Shown one piece after another: positions 1 to 8,462 of a stretch of DNA of 64,000 bases (position 1 is the first letter of the stretch; every line of letters begins with the position of its first letter). The notes under the pieces were generated by a model. The model was given only the letters and a program-made list of their open reading frames with translations. It had not been told where the DNA came from and did not search any database. Source of the DNA: Brevibacillus dissolubilis (lineage in GTDB: Bacteria > Bacillota > Bacilli > Brevibacillales > Brevibacillaceae); the NCBI RefSeq assembly GCF_006170445.1, contig NZ_VCNA01000010.1:1-64000 (forward strand), written 5' to 3'. The translations under genes and the position numbers were made by a program.

Positions 1-110
1 ATAGCGCAAGCTAGTAAGACCCCTCATAGACGATGAGGTTGATAGGCTCGGTGTGGAAGCGCGGTAACGCGTGGAGCTGACGAGTACTAATCGGTCGAGG
101 ACTTATCCAC
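1..110 (+). rRNA. rrl: 23S rRNA, 3' end (partial)
   Basis: The first ~110 bases read as the conserved 3' end of bacterial 23S rRNA (the CGAGTACTAATCGGTCGAGG stretch at 81-100 followed by ACTTATCCAC). The gene is cut by the window start. No 5S rRNA gene follows: the 60 bases before the first tRNA hold only a small hairpin (GAAGG 145-149 / CCTTC 158-162). The exact 3' end is approximate. Confidence 0.93.
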
Positions 111-169
111 AAACCATTGCCTAATGTATTGCATACCCAGTTTTGAAGGTGCAACATCCTTCATAATAT

Positions 170-244
170 TCCTCAGTAGCTCAATGGTGGAGCAACCGGC
201 TGTTAACCGGTAGGCTGGCGGTTCGAGTCCGTCCTGAGGAGCCA
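170..244 (+). tRNA. tRNA-Asn (GTT)
   Basis: Cloverleaf with 7-bp acceptor TCCTCAG/CTGAGGA, anticodon GTT in the loop between CCGGC arms, TTCGAGTCC T-arm and encoded CCA (242-244). First of twelve tRNA genes trailing the rRNA operon. Confidence 0.97.
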
Positions 245-249
245 TAGAT

Positions 250-342
250 GGACAGGTGTCCGAGTGGCCGAAGGAGCACGATTGGAAATCGTGTAGGCGG
301 TGTTGAACCGTCTCGTGGGTTCAAATCCCACCCTGTCCGCCA
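250..342 (+). tRNA. tRNA-Ser (GGA)
   Basis: Class II tRNA with a long variable arm, acceptor GGACAGG/CCTGTCC, anticodon GGA flanked by CACGAT and ATCGTG, CCA encoded at 340-342. Confidence 0.97.
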
Positions 343-356
343 TCTATATTTTATGT

Positions 357-433
357 GGCCCGTTGGTGAAGCGGTTTAACACAGCAGCCTTTCACGCTGT
401 CATTCAGGGGTTCGAATCCCCTACGGGTCACCA
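357..433 (+). tRNA. tRNA-Glu (TTC)
   Basis: Acceptor GGCCCGT pairs with ACGGGTC (one G-T), anticodon TTC, T-arm GGGGTTCGAATCCCC, CCA encoded. Confidence 0.96.
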
Positions 434-439
434 TAATTC

Positions 440-515
440 GGAGGCTTAGCTCAGCTGGGAGAGCATCTGCCTTACAAGCAGAGGGTCGGCGGTTCGATCC
501 CGTCAGCCTCCACCA
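440..515 (+). tRNA. tRNA-Val (TAC)
   Basis: Acceptor GGAGGCT/AGCCTCC, anticodon stem TCTGC/GCAGA around anticodon TAC, CCA encoded. Confidence 0.97.
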
Positions 516-527
516 TATTTTGATTGT

Positions 528-604
<77 letters not shown>

Positions 605-634
605 ATTTATTTTGTCGAAACGTTTAAAATATTT

Positions 635-711
635 GGAGCTGTGGTGAAGTTGGAGTTCACGCCGGTCTGTCACACCGGAGGTCGCGGGTTCGAGTCCCGT
701 CAGCTCCGCCA
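635..711 (+). tRNA. tRNA-Asp (GTC)
   Basis: Acceptor GGAGCTG/CAGCTCC, anticodon GTC between CCGGT and ACCGG, CCA encoded. Confidence 0.97.
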
Positions 712-725
712 TCAATTTAATCAGT

Positions 726-798
<73 letters not shown>

Positions 799-804
799 CC
801 TTTT

Positions 805-878
805 AGGGGCATAGTTTAAAGGTAGAACGAAGGTCTCCAAAACCTTTGGTGTGGGTTCGATTCCTACTGCCCCTGCCA
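805..878 (+). tRNA. tRNA-Trp (CCA)
   Basis: Acceptor AGGGGCA/TGCCCCT, anticodon CCA between AAGGT and ACCTT, 3' CCA encoded. It begins only six bases after the end of tRNA-Phe. Confidence 0.96.
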
Positions 879-897
879 ATTTAATATAGCTTATTAT

Positions 898-974
898 GGC
901 GGTCGTGGTGAAGCGGTTAACACACCGGATTGTGGCTCCGGCACTCGGGGGTTCGAATCCCCTCGATCGCCCCA
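898..974 (+). tRNA. tRNA-His (GTG)
   Basis: Carries the extra 5' G (G-1, base 898) facing discriminator C971, the tRNA-His identity element. Acceptor GCGGTCG/CGATCGC, anticodon GTG, CCA encoded. Confidence 0.96.
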
Positions 975-983
975 TTTTTATTT

Positions 984-1059
984 GCGGACGTAGCTCAATT
1001 GGTAGAGCGTCGCCTTGCCAAGGCGAAGGTCGAGGGTTCGAGACCCTTCGTCCGCTCCA
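984..1059 (+). tRNA. tRNA-Gly (GCC)
   Basis: Acceptor GCGGACG/CGTCCGC, anticodon GCC in CGCCTTGCCAAGGCG, CCA encoded. Confidence 0.97.
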
Positions 1060-1069
1060 TATATCTCTT

Positions 1070-1144
1070 GGAGGTATAGCCAAGTGGTAAGGCACAGGTC
1101 TGCAAAACCTTTATCCCCCGGTTCGAATCCGGGTACCTCCTCCA
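1070..1144 (+). tRNA. tRNA-Cys (GCA)
   Basis: Acceptor GGAGGTA/TACCTCC, anticodon GCA between AGGT and ACCT, CCA encoded. Confidence 0.97.
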
Positions 1145-1173
1145 TAAAAAAGGGACACGCCTAAACGTGTCCG
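1145..1173 (-). terminator. terminator-like hairpin, T-run on the minus strand
   Basis: GGACACG (1153-1159) and CGTGTCC (1166-1172) form a 7-bp stem. The A-run lies 5' of the stem on the plus strand, so the U-tract would be made by minus-strand transcription. It could stop antisense transcription from entering the tRNA/rRNA operon. As a plus-strand terminator it lacks a T-run. Confidence 0.45.
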
Positions 1174-1259
1174 AGTAAGGGGAAGGTGCGGAAAAACAAG
1201 AATGGTACCTTACCTCGTAGTGTAGTCAAGATTGCATGGGTCTATACGTAATCTAATAT

Positions 1260-1342
1260 GCCGGTATGGCGGAATTGGCAGACGCGCGCGACTCAAAATC
1301 GTGAGGGAAACCGTGGGGGTTCAAGTCCCTCTACCGGCACCA
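1260..1342 (+). tRNA. tRNA-Leu (CAA)
   Basis: Class II tRNA with a long variable arm. Acceptor GCCGGTA/TACCGGC, anticodon CAA in loop CTCAAAA, CCA encoded. It is separated from the other eleven by a 115-bp spacer. Confidence 0.96.
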
Positions 1343-1522
1343 TACATATTTGTTACAAAACCGAATACATTCTAGTGATAAAATGAGTTCACTTCCTTTC
1401 AGTTTGTAGACTTGAGAGTAAGTGTTTTTTTATTTTCTGGGGTGATAGGTCACGGGAAAAATGATTCTCATGATAATTGATGGATTGTTGGAGCGGTAAG
1501 AGGGACGGAGTGTGATGAAAAA

Positions 1523-2845
1523 GTGAAGTATGGATTATATGATAAGCCTCCATTGGGGGTAACGGTTCTCTCGACGTTACAGTGGTTAATTGTCACGTTG
1601 TCGAGCAGTATTGTCGTGCCGATCGTGATTGGAGATGTCTATGGCTTGACTGCTGGTGAGACAGGCGAATTCATGCAACAGACGATTTTTTATATTGGGG
1701 TGGCCTCTCTGCTGCAAGTGTGGCTGGGGCACCGTTATCCGATGATGGATGGTCCTGCTGGTCTTTGGTGGGGGATTTTTCTGATCATGGCCAATATCGG
1801 GGGCAGTATGGGACTGGAGCCACGTATCATCGGACAATCGATGCAGGGTGGCTTGATTGTAGCGGGGGCGCTGTTTGTGGTATTGGGCATGACGGGGATT
1901 ATTTCTCGAATTCAACAGTGGTTTACTCCGATTGTGACGGGTACATATATGACGCTGCTGGCGGTTTCGTTGTGCAGTACATTTGTAAAAGGGATGCTTG
2001 GAATTGGGTTTCACCAGTCTGAGCTGGTTCGGCCGGAGATTGCTATGGCGTCCGTCGTGATTATTGCATTGGTGATTTTATTTATGCAGATACCCAGATT
2101 GGCCAGTTTTGCCGTGTTACTGGGCATGGTGATTGGTTGGGGGGCGTATGCGTTATTAGGATGGGCAGATCAGCCGAAGCCGGCGCAGGAGCTTGTCGTC
2201 TGGCCTAAGGTATTTTTCTGGGGGCCGGTTCATTGGGACGCGGGGATACTGGTGACGTGTGTGTTGACTGGATTTGTACTATTGACCAACTTGATTACGA
2301 GTCTGGTTGTGGTGGGGCGTGCGGTGAACCAAGTTGCTGATTCGAAGCAGTACAATCGTGGGGGAGTATATACCGGGGTGTCCCATTTGCTTGCCGGTTT
2401 TTCAGGAGTAGTGGGAATGATTCCGCTTTCCTTGGCGGCAGCGGTCATTCAGGCGACGAAGCTGGCATCTAAGCTTCCTTTTATTTTGGCGATGGTATTG
2501 ATGATGGGGATCGGGATTTTTCCTACCGTGTCACAGGTTCTGGCGGCGATGCCGACTCCGGTTGCTTATGCGGCGATGTTTGTGGCGTATACCCAGTTGC
2601 TTGGGTTTGGGCTGAAGGATTTCGCACGGATCCAACTGGATGAGCGGGCGATAACGGTGATTGGCAGCTCGCTTTTGGTGGGGATTGGGATTATGTTTGT
2701 ACCGCCGGGAGCGTGGCAGAGCCTGCATCCGTTGCTGAGTTTTTTGCTGGGGAACGGGTTGCTGTTAGGTGTATTGGTCGCTCTGTTCATGGAGCATGTT
2801 GTGTTCCGCGTGAAAAAGGATCAAGAAGGGCAGCAGGTATCATAA
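1523..2845 (+). CDS. NCS2-family nucleobase:cation symporter (uracil/xanthine permease type)
   Basis: Integral membrane transporter of 440 residues, the usual NCS2 length, predicted to import a purine or pyrimidine base with a cation. The protein is a chain of about 12-14 hydrophobic segments with the family's PMMDGPAGLWWG-type segment near residues 73-85 and conserved glycines throughout. It starts at GTG 1523, with AGGGACGGAG (1501-1510) as the ribosome binding site. It is a single-gene unit ended by the hairpin at 2851-2882. No purine riboswitch is visible in the 180 bp upstream, so regulation is unknown. Substrate is not resolved; xanthine, uracil or uric acid are all possible. Confidence 0.85.
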   Translation: MKYGLYDKPPLGVTVLSTLQWLIVTLSSSIVVPIVIGDVYGLTAGETGEFMQQTIFYIGVASLLQVWLGHRYPMMDGPAGLWWGIFLIMANIGGSMGLEPRIIGQSMQGGLIVAGALFVVLGMTGIISRIQQWFTPIVTGTYMTLLAVSLCSTFVKGMLGIGFHQSELVRPEIAMASVVIIALVILFMQIPRLASFAVLLGMVIGWGAYALLGWADQPKPAQELVVWPKVFFWGPVHWDAGILVTCVLTGFVLLTNLITSLVVVGRAVNQVADSKQYNRGGVYTGVSHLLAGFSGVVGMIPLSLAAAVIQATKLASKLPFILAMVLMMGIGIFPTVSQVLAAMPTPVAYAAMFVAYTQLLGFGLKDFARIQLDERAITVIGSSLLVGIGIMFVPPGAWQSLHPLLSFLLGNGLLLGVLVALFMEHVVFRVKKDQEGQQVS

Positions 2846-2850
2846 GAAAG

Positions 2851-2882
2851 AGGACAGCCTCGTAAATGGGCTGTCCTTTTTT
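2851..2882 (+). terminator. intrinsic terminator
   Basis: AGGACAGCC (2851-2859) pairs with GGCTGTCCT (2869-2877), followed by a T-run. It ends the permease transcript. The convergent B3/4 gene stops just beyond it at 2893. Confidence 0.9.
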
Positions 2883-2892
2883 GCAACCAAAA

Positions 2893-3570
2893 CTAGCCTT
2901 CATTCGTCACTAATCCTGTGAAGACTACATCTCCACCATTGATTTCGGTCATCATGCGTGCGGTGGAACCGAGGATTTCTTCCCGTTCGTTAGGAGCTAT
3001 ATTGTGGTGGAAAAAGATGACGTGGATCAGATTGGTTGCCTGATCATCCACGCTGGTGCGTACAGAATCCACGATGGGGCTACCGAATGCACCATGATCG
3101 TCGGCGAGGAGAAGTTTGCCGTTCATATTGATCTCGCGCCCGTTGAGAGCGGGATAGATATCGGTTTCGGTACCGAGGCGGCAGGTGATGGGACCGCTGA
3201 TTTGGCTCTGGTTGTAGATGCCAAAGGGAAGTGCGTAGCGAACCGACAGAAAATTGTTGACGTCGACGGCAGTATGTAACCAGTGCAGCGTGTTGCCTTG
3301 CAGGACACGGCGCAGAAGAGCTTCAGAGGAAGGGCGGTAGCGGGACGGGTCAATGCCTAACTGTTTGAAGGCGGCCCGCCAATACAAGACACCGGGGATC
3401 TCGGTGATTTTAGCCAGTTCATGATCGACACGCAAGGATTCTAGGAATAGGTTGATGCGTCCTTGCAATAGTTTGGGAGATTCTGAAAGGGTCATGCCTG
3501 CATATTGGATGACACCCAGTGAAAGTTCGGGAAGCCGTTCGAGGACAGAGGTATCCAGTTTTACATTCAT
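2893..3570 (-). CDS. B3/B4 tRNA-binding domain protein
   Basis: 225-residue protein resembling the stand-alone B3/4 domain, a module also found in the phenylalanyl-tRNA synthetase beta subunit. Stand-alone versions are thought to act in RNA binding or aminoacyl-tRNA quality control, but this is not established for every member. The central part (PFGIYNQSQISGP, then LRPAL-like GREINMNGKLLL) has the family's alternating beta pattern. The start is taken at the ATG ending at 3570 because GAAAGGAG lies just upstream on the minus strand; an upstream extension to 3636 lacks an RBS. It is convergent with the permease. Family assignment is fairly secure, function uncertain. Confidence 0.75.
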   Translation of the reverse strand: MNVKLDTSVLERLPELSLGVIQYAGMTLSESPKLLQGRINLFLESLRVDHELAKITEIPGVLYWRAAFKQLGIDPSRYRPSSEALLRRVLQGNTLHWLHTAVDVNNFLSVRYALPFGIYNQSQISGPITCRLGTETDIYPALNGREINMNGKLLLADDHGAFGSPIVDSVRTSVDDQATNLIHVIFFHHNIAPNEREEILGSTARMMTEINGGDVVFTGLVTNEG

Positions 3571-3736
3571 CAAATGGTGGCTCCTTTCGTCAAAAATTGG
3601 GTATAACTCAAGCCATTTTTTAGTAGTATAACACAAGCCAGGCTAGTAGCTCGAAGGAGGATGCAATTTCTTTTTGTACTTGTCTCTGTCCTTCGGTACA
3701 ATAGAGGATAACGATGGCTAGGGGGTTACATGGCAG

Positions 3737-4171
3737 ATGAAAGATGTGACGATTTATACAGACGGTGCGTGCTCGGGTAATCCGGGACCAGGTGGCTGGG
3801 GGACCGTGCTGTTTTATGGAGAGCATAAAAAAGAGATGTCAGGTTCTGCCGACAACACAACTAACAATCGTATGGAATTACAGGCAGCCATCGAGGCATT
3901 GAAGATATTAAAAGAGCCGTGCAAGGTAACGTTATATAGTGATAGTGCGTATCTGGTGAATTGTTTTCAGCAGGAATGGTACAAAGGCTGGCTGAAAAAA
4001 GGCTGGAAAAACAGCCAGGGGAAGCCTGTCGAGAATCAGGATCAATGGAAGGAACTGCTTAAGCTGATGGAGACACACCAAGTCACCTATGTCAAAGTAA
4101 AAGGCCACGCCGATAACGAGTGGAACAACCGTTGCGACGAACTGGCCACGGGGGCGATCCAGCGAAAGTGA
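3737..4171 (+). CDS. rnhA: ribonuclease HI
   Basis: 144-residue type 1 RNase H that cleaves the RNA strand of RNA-DNA hybrids such as primers and R-loops. The fold signature YTDGACSGNPGPGGWG opens the protein. The four metal-binding acids are D9, E47 (in NRMEL), D69 (in YSDSAYL) and D134, and the KVKGHAD segment carries the mobile-loop histidine. The basic KKGWKNSQGKPVEN handle is present, as in the Escherichia coli type. GGGGG about 12 bases upstream serves as the RBS. Its stop codon overlaps the GTG start of queG, so the two are translationally coupled. Confidence 0.95.
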   Translation: MKDVTIYTDGACSGNPGPGGWGTVLFYGEHKKEMSGSADNTTNNRMELQAAIEALKILKEPCKVTLYSDSAYLVNCFQQEWYKGWLKKGWKNSQGKPVENQDQWKELLKLMETHQVTYVKVKGHADNEWNNRCDELATGAIQRK

Positions 4172-5322
4172 CAAATGCAGCATACTGGCAACAGACGAAA
4201 CAGGCGATCATCGATTACGCCAAAGAGATTGGCATTGACAAGATTGGTTTTGCTTCGGCAGACCCGTTCATAGAATTAAAAGAGAGATTGGTTCGCCATC
4301 GTGAAAAGGGATATGAATCCGGCTTTGAGGAACCTGATTTGGACAAGCGGGTCTATCCGGAATTGACGTTAGCCGGTGCGAGGTCGTTGGTATCGATTGC
4401 GCTGGCGTATCCGTCCAAGCTGATCAATCCGCCTAAGAATGAGCCGGGAGCTTATCGGGGGATTCTTAGCCGTTCGGCATGGGGAACGGATTATCACCAT
4501 GTCCTGCGGGATAAGCTGCAAAAGCTAGCCGACTTCATCAAACAGCTGGAACCAGGCGCTGAGATCGAATCGATGGTTGATACCGGCTCGTTGTCTGATC
4601 GGGCTGTAGCTGAGAGGGCAGGACTCGGCTGGGTGGGGAAAAACTGTGCGCTGATTACCCCGGAGCTTGGATCGTATGTGTTTTTGGGGGAATTGTTGAC
4701 GAATCTGCCGCTTCCTCCTGATACACCGGTAGAGGAAGGATGCGGTGAGTGCAATCTGTGTGTGGAGGCATGTCCGACAGGAGCGTTGATCCAAGGTGGA
4801 CAGTTGGATGCACAGAAGTGTGTCGCCTATCTCACACAGGTGAAGGACTTCATCCCCGAACAATACCGGGCAAAGATCGGCAACCGCTTGTACGGATGTG
4901 ATACCTGTCAGACGGTATGCCCGCATAACCGAAAAAAACAGGTACAGTATGACCCGGCTTTTACCCCAGACCCTGAAGTAGCTAAACCGTTATTGGTGCC
5001 GTTACTCACGATGGGAAACAAGGAATTCAAAGAAAAATTCGGCCATACCTCAGCTGCGTGGCGGGGAAAGAAGCCGATTCAACGCAATGCGATTTTGGCT
5101 TTGGCCCATTTTAAAGATAAAAGTGCACTTCCTGTGCTGATTCAGGTAATGAAAAATGATCCTCGTGCGGTAATCCGCGGTACGGCTGCCTGGGCGGTCG
5201 GGAAAATCGGCGGGGAAGAGGCACAGGTGGCTTTGGAAAAACAGAGAGAGACAGAGACAGATCCACAAGTGTTGGCTGAGATCGAGAAGGGTTTTGCGTT
5301 CATCCACCAGACGAATTCGTGA
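4168..5322 (+). CDS. queG: epoxyqueuosine reductase
   Basis: 384-residue cobalamin- and iron-sulfur-dependent enzyme that reduces epoxyqueuosine to queuosine at position 34 of tRNA (last step of queuosine synthesis, cytoplasm). The core has VDTGSLSDRAVAERAGLGWVG with the catalytic Asp near residue 138. The two 4Fe-4S clusters are read from CGECNLCVEACP (Cys 192, 195, 198, 202) and from the downstream YGCDTCQTVCP set. The last ~90 residues form HEAT-like repeats (SALPVLIQVMKNDPRAVIRGTAAWAVGKIGG). Start GTG 4168 is chosen because it overlaps the rnhA stop (GTGA); an in-frame upstream ATG at 4120 would lie inside rnhA. Confidence 0.94.
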   Translation: MTNAAYWQQTKQAIIDYAKEIGIDKIGFASADPFIELKERLVRHREKGYESGFEEPDLDKRVYPELTLAGARSLVSIALAYPSKLINPPKNEPGAYRGILSRSAWGTDYHHVLRDKLQKLADFIKQLEPGAEIESMVDTGSLSDRAVAERAGLGWVGKNCALITPELGSYVFLGELLTNLPLPPDTPVEEGCGECNLCVEACPTGALIQGGQLDAQKCVAYLTQVKDFIPEQYRAKIGNRLYGCDTCQTVCPHNRKKQVQYDPAFTPDPEVAKPLLVPLLTMGNKEFKEKFGHTSAAWRGKKPIQRNAILALAHFKDKSALPVLIQVMKNDPRAVIRGTAAWAVGKIGGEEAQVALEKQRETETDPQVLAEIEKGFAFIHQTNS

Positions 5323-5352
5323 CGAACAGACAAGGTGAGAGGATGGGGAAAC

Positions 5353-5895
5353 ATGAAACGAGTTATTGGTTATACAACGATGGAATCACCAATTGGACCG
5401 TTATTGCTTGCTTCTACCGACCAAGGGTTGTGTGCGATTGAGTTTGGCCCGGAGGAATCTTCGCTGATGACATTGGAGCGTCTGTGCCGCAAATGGCAGT
5501 TGGACGCCAACATAGAATGGAACGATGAACTCAATCAAGAGGTCAAGCAGCAGCTGGAAGAGTATTTTCGGGGAGAGCGTAAAGAGTTTGAGATTCGTTA
5601 TGACTTGTATGGCACACCGTTTCAAAAGGCGGTCTGGACGGAATTGACGCGGATTCCGTATGGGGAGACTCGTTCCTATAAAGATATTGCATTGGGGATT
5701 GGCGCGGCCAAAGCCGTGCGTGCGATTGGCGGAGCGAATCATAATAACCCGATTCCGATCATCATCCCTTGTCACCGTGTGATCGGCTCGAACGGTGCGC
5801 TTGTCGGTTATGGCGGGGGTCTCTCCATCAAGGAAACCCTACTGCAGATCGAAGGCATACTCGGCAAGCAGAACACGAGGAAAGCATCCTATTAG
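5353..5895 (+). CDS. ogt: methylated-DNA--protein-cysteine S-methyltransferase
   Basis: 180-residue suicide DNA-repair protein that takes O6-alkyl groups from guanine onto its own cysteine. The active site PCHRVIGSNG is complete, with acceptor Cys at residue 140, and the TRIPYGETRSYKDIA helix-turn-helix that binds the DNA minor groove lies before it. ATG 5353 follows GAGGATGGGG. It lies 30 bp after queG and is probably co-transcribed with rnhA-queG. No ada-type regulator is nearby. Confidence 0.93.
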   Translation: MKRVIGYTTMESPIGPLLLASTDQGLCAIEFGPEESSLMTLERLCRKWQLDANIEWNDELNQEVKQQLEEYFRGERKEFEIRYDLYGTPFQKAVWTELTRIPYGETRSYKDIALGIGAAKAVRAIGGANHNNPIPIIIPCHRVIGSNGALVGYGGGLSIKETLLQIEGILGKQNTRKASY

Positions 5896-5923
5896 TTTTC
5901 GTCCAAAGAACATAAGGTTTAAC

Positions 5924-5948
5924 AACGGGGATTTCATCGAATCCCCTG
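5924..5948 (+). terminator. GC-rich hairpin after ogt
   Basis: GGGGAT (from 5927) pairs with ATCCCC (5941-5946) around a small loop. There is no convincing T-run on either strand, so it may be a weak terminator or an mRNA stabiliser at the end of the rnhA-queG-ogt unit. Confidence 0.4.
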
Positions 5949-5982
5949 TTACATACATAAATACAAGCTGGGAGGGATAGCA

Positions 5983-7005
5983 ATGAAGCTGTTGATTCTC
6001 GGAGGTACGCTGTTTCTTGGACGTCATATGGTAGATGCTGCAGTAGGGAGAGGTCATGAACTAACGCTGTTTAACCGTGGGACGAGGAATGATGGCTTGT
6101 ATCCACAGGTAGAAAAATTGATTGGTGACCGTGATGGTGGATTGGATGCGCTCAAAGGCAGACGCTGGGATGCGGTGATTGATACGTGCGGGTATTTTCC
6201 GCGTATCGTTCGTCAGTCGGCTGAATTGCTTGCGAACAGCGTGGATCACTACACCTTTGTCTCTAGCGTCTCTGTATATTCTGATTTTTCGAAACTCGGC
6301 ATCGACGAATCTTATCCGGTGGGGAAGCTGGAGGATGAGACGATCGAAGAAAAAAATGGAGACACCTACGGCCCGCTCAAGGTATTGTGTGAACAGGCTG
6401 TAGAGCAGGCGATGCCGGGTCGTGCACTGGTGATCCGACCCGGTCTCATCGTTGGACCGCATGATTCTACTGACCGTTTTACATATTGGCCGTGCCGTGT
6501 TGCACGAGGTGGGGAAGTGCTGACACCTACGTTGGATGATCATCCGATTCAAATTATTGATGCACGAGATCTGGCGGAATGGACCATCCGTATGATGGAA
6601 CAGAAGGAGACCGGTGTCTACAATGTGACCGGGCCAGAGCAGCTTTTGCCATATCGTACGTTTGTAGAAGAGTGCAGGGCGGTAACTGGCAGTGATGCGA
6701 CCTTTGTGGAAGCCAGTGATGAATTCCTGATGGAGCAGGGTGTGGGGATATGGACGGAATTGCCGATCTGGATTCCGCACAGTGAGGAGTCACACAAGGG
6801 ATTCACAGCTGTGGATTGCACCAAAGCCCTGGCAAAAGGGCTGACGTTCCGCCCGCTGGCTGATACGATTCAGGCCACACTGGATTGGGCAAACAGCCGT
6901 CCAGCTGATTATGAATGGGTCAACGGGCTTGCAGATGAAAAAGAGCAGAAGGTTCTCAACGCTTGGAAGGAACGTCAGGGTATCCGCATGAACGAGCAAC
7001 GATAG
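5983..7005 (+). CDS. NAD-dependent epimerase/dehydratase (extended SDR)
   Basis: 340-residue Rossmann-fold protein. The N-terminal ILGGTLFLGRHMV is a glycine-rich nucleotide-binding loop and the FVSSVSVYSD segment supplies the SDR serine. The usual YxxxK appears as YGPLK near residue 129. It resembles the family of NAD-dependent epimerases and reductases seen beside DNA-repair genes in Bacillales, but the substrate (nucleotide sugar or isoflavone-reductase-like compound) cannot be told. GGGAGGG sits 7 bases before ATG 5983. Confidence 0.75.
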   Translation: MKLLILGGTLFLGRHMVDAAVGRGHELTLFNRGTRNDGLYPQVEKLIGDRDGGLDALKGRRWDAVIDTCGYFPRIVRQSAELLANSVDHYTFVSSVSVYSDFSKLGIDESYPVGKLEDETIEEKNGDTYGPLKVLCEQAVEQAMPGRALVIRPGLIVGPHDSTDRFTYWPCRVARGGEVLTPTLDDHPIQIIDARDLAEWTIRMMEQKETGVYNVTGPEQLLPYRTFVEECRAVTGSDATFVEASDEFLMEQGVGIWTELPIWIPHSEESHKGFTAVDCTKALAKGLTFRPLADTIQATLDWANSRPADYEWVNGLADEKEQKVLNAWKERQGIRMNEQR

Positions 7006-7116
7006 ATTTCCATCCCTATACATTTCCATGAAAACTCCCCCATATATATGGTCTGAAAGCTTTTATCCGGCGATAGGGCTTATCTCACGCATGTTACGAA
7101 GGGTGGAGAAAAACCT

Positions 7117-8196
7117 GTGGATACATCGTGGCAAGGTCGGCTAAAAGAGTACCTTGAAGAGATGAACAGAGCATATGTAGACGGTGATGTGGAGCGTCTC
7201 GGGCGTTTTTTTGCGGATGATCACTTAAAACGCTTGGATTACGAGAGATGGCTCCGTGAACGCGAGCAGCATCAGGCGCGTGGAATCAATCCGCTGGCTG
7301 TCACGGTTCAGGCTGTTCCTCTACAGACCAAGGTGATCGATGATGACACCGTCGATACCGTGCTGTCTCTTCATCAAAAGCTGCATTACAAGCTGAATGA
7401 TCAGATGCATGTGCAGGAAAATCAGCGGGTGCAAAGAGTCAGAATGAAGCGGATCGAGGATACGTGGGCTTTTTTACGGCCGTGGGGATGGTACTTTGAC
7501 AATATTTTCGGCGGGGGAAGACCTGCTGGACGTGAAGGAGAAGGGGAAGGGGAAGGGGAAGGAACGCCAGGAGAGGTGGCAGAAGGCACTGCAGCGGGTA
7601 CTCCTGACAATCCACAGATCCCTACACAGAATCCAGCGGGGCCAGGGGTAGTTGTTCCGGCAACACCAACTCCAGCGGAACCAGAAGCTGTGGAAGTGGT
7701 CCGGCTAAGCGGGTATAATCGGGCCCGTGGAGTTGCCTACGCGGAGCAATACTGGAATTCCTATAATTCCGCCTATCCGAAGTTTGAAGTAGACTGCACC
7801 AATTTTGTCTCCCAATGTCTGCATGCGGGCGGTATTCCGATGACTTTCACGGGGAATCGCGGCAGTGGCTGGTGGATGAGAGGGAAAAACTGGAGCTACA
7901 GCTGGTCGGTGGCACACAGCCTTTATCTTATGATGAAGAGCGGTAAGGCACCGTTCTATGCCAAGCAGGTACATGATCCGAGGATGCTTCAGCCTGGTGA
8001 CGTGATCTGCTATGACTTTGACGGAGATGGCAGATGGCAGCATAATACGTATGTTGTCACAAAGGATGCGAACGGCATGCCGCTGGTGAATGCTCATACA
8101 ACGAACAGCAGGAGAAGGTATTGGGAGTATAAGGATTCGACTGCGTATACGCCAAAGGTGCAGTATGGGATGTTTCGGATTATGGGCGGGCAGTGA
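7117..8196 (+). CDS. amidase-domain (Amidase_6-like) protein with Gly/Glu linker
   Basis: 359 residues. The C-terminal half (about 195-355) reads as an Amidase_6 domain, related to CHAP/NlpC cysteine peptidases: YNRARGVAYAEQYW, then DCTNFVSQCLHAGGIPM with the likely catalytic Cys, a later histidine in WQHNTYVV and an asparagine-rich end. The N-terminal 130 residues form an unassigned alpha/beta region of the kind found in Bacillales sporulation-linked amidases. The two halves are joined by a low-complexity linker encoded by tandem GAAGGG units (GEGEGEGEG), then Pro/Thr-rich sequence. No signal peptide is visible, so it may act inside the forespore or mother cell. GTG start with GGTGGAG upstream. 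Confidence 0.72.
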   Translation: MDTSWQGRLKEYLEEMNRAYVDGDVERLGRFFADDHLKRLDYERWLREREQHQARGINPLAVTVQAVPLQTKVIDDDTVDTVLSLHQKLHYKLNDQMHVQENQRVQRVRMKRIEDTWAFLRPWGWYFDNIFGGGRPAGREGEGEGEGEGTPGEVAEGTAAGTPDNPQIPTQNPAGPGVVVPATPTPAEPEAVEVVRLSGYNRARGVAYAEQYWNSYNSAYPKFEVDCTNFVSQCLHAGGIPMTFTGNRGSGWWMRGKNWSYSWSVAHSLYLMMKSGKAPFYAKQVHDPRMLQPGDVICYDFDGDGRWQHNTYVVTKDANGMPLVNAHTTNSRRRYWEYKDSTAYTPKVQYGMFRIMGGQ

Positions 8197-8263
8197 GTGG
8201 GATGTAAAGTTGTAGAAGATAGGGACGGAATGTAACTGTAACCCTAACGGTCGAGTCTTAGGG

Positions 8264-8334
8264 AAGATGAAGAAGCGCGGCATGTCCGAGATGATCGGAA
8301 AGATGAAGAAGCGTGGCTGTCTGAGAAGTTCGGA
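8264..8334 (+). repeat. two imperfect 35-bp tandem repeats
   Basis: Unit 1 (8264-8299) and unit 2 (8300-8334) both begin AAGATGAAGAAGCG and continue with matching GGC...TCCGAGA/TCTGAGA and TTCGG/ATCGG ends. The second unit forms the 5' arm of the downstream terminator hairpin. No convincing coding frame runs through them. Confidence 0.6.
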
Positions 8335-8355
8335 AGCAGGTCACGCTTCTTTTTC
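8307..8355 (+). terminator. intrinsic terminator
   Basis: AGAAGCGTG (8307-8315) pairs with CACGCTTCT (8342-8350), followed by a T-run. It closes the amidase transcript before trmL. Confidence 0.7.
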
Positions 8356-8462
8356 CTGTTCAAAAATGGGGGAATCTGTGTCATCTGCACCTGTCCCCTC
8401 GCTTTCCCCTCCCACTTTTCGGTATAATAAATGATTGAGTAACCCATAGGAGACGAAGTTCA

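Noticed and set aside
1458-1482. AATGATTCTCATGATAATTG upstream of the permease looks like a Fur box.
   Set aside because: It fits the 7-1-7 Fur consensus only partly and the downstream gene has no iron link; chance in an A/T-rich spacer is likely.
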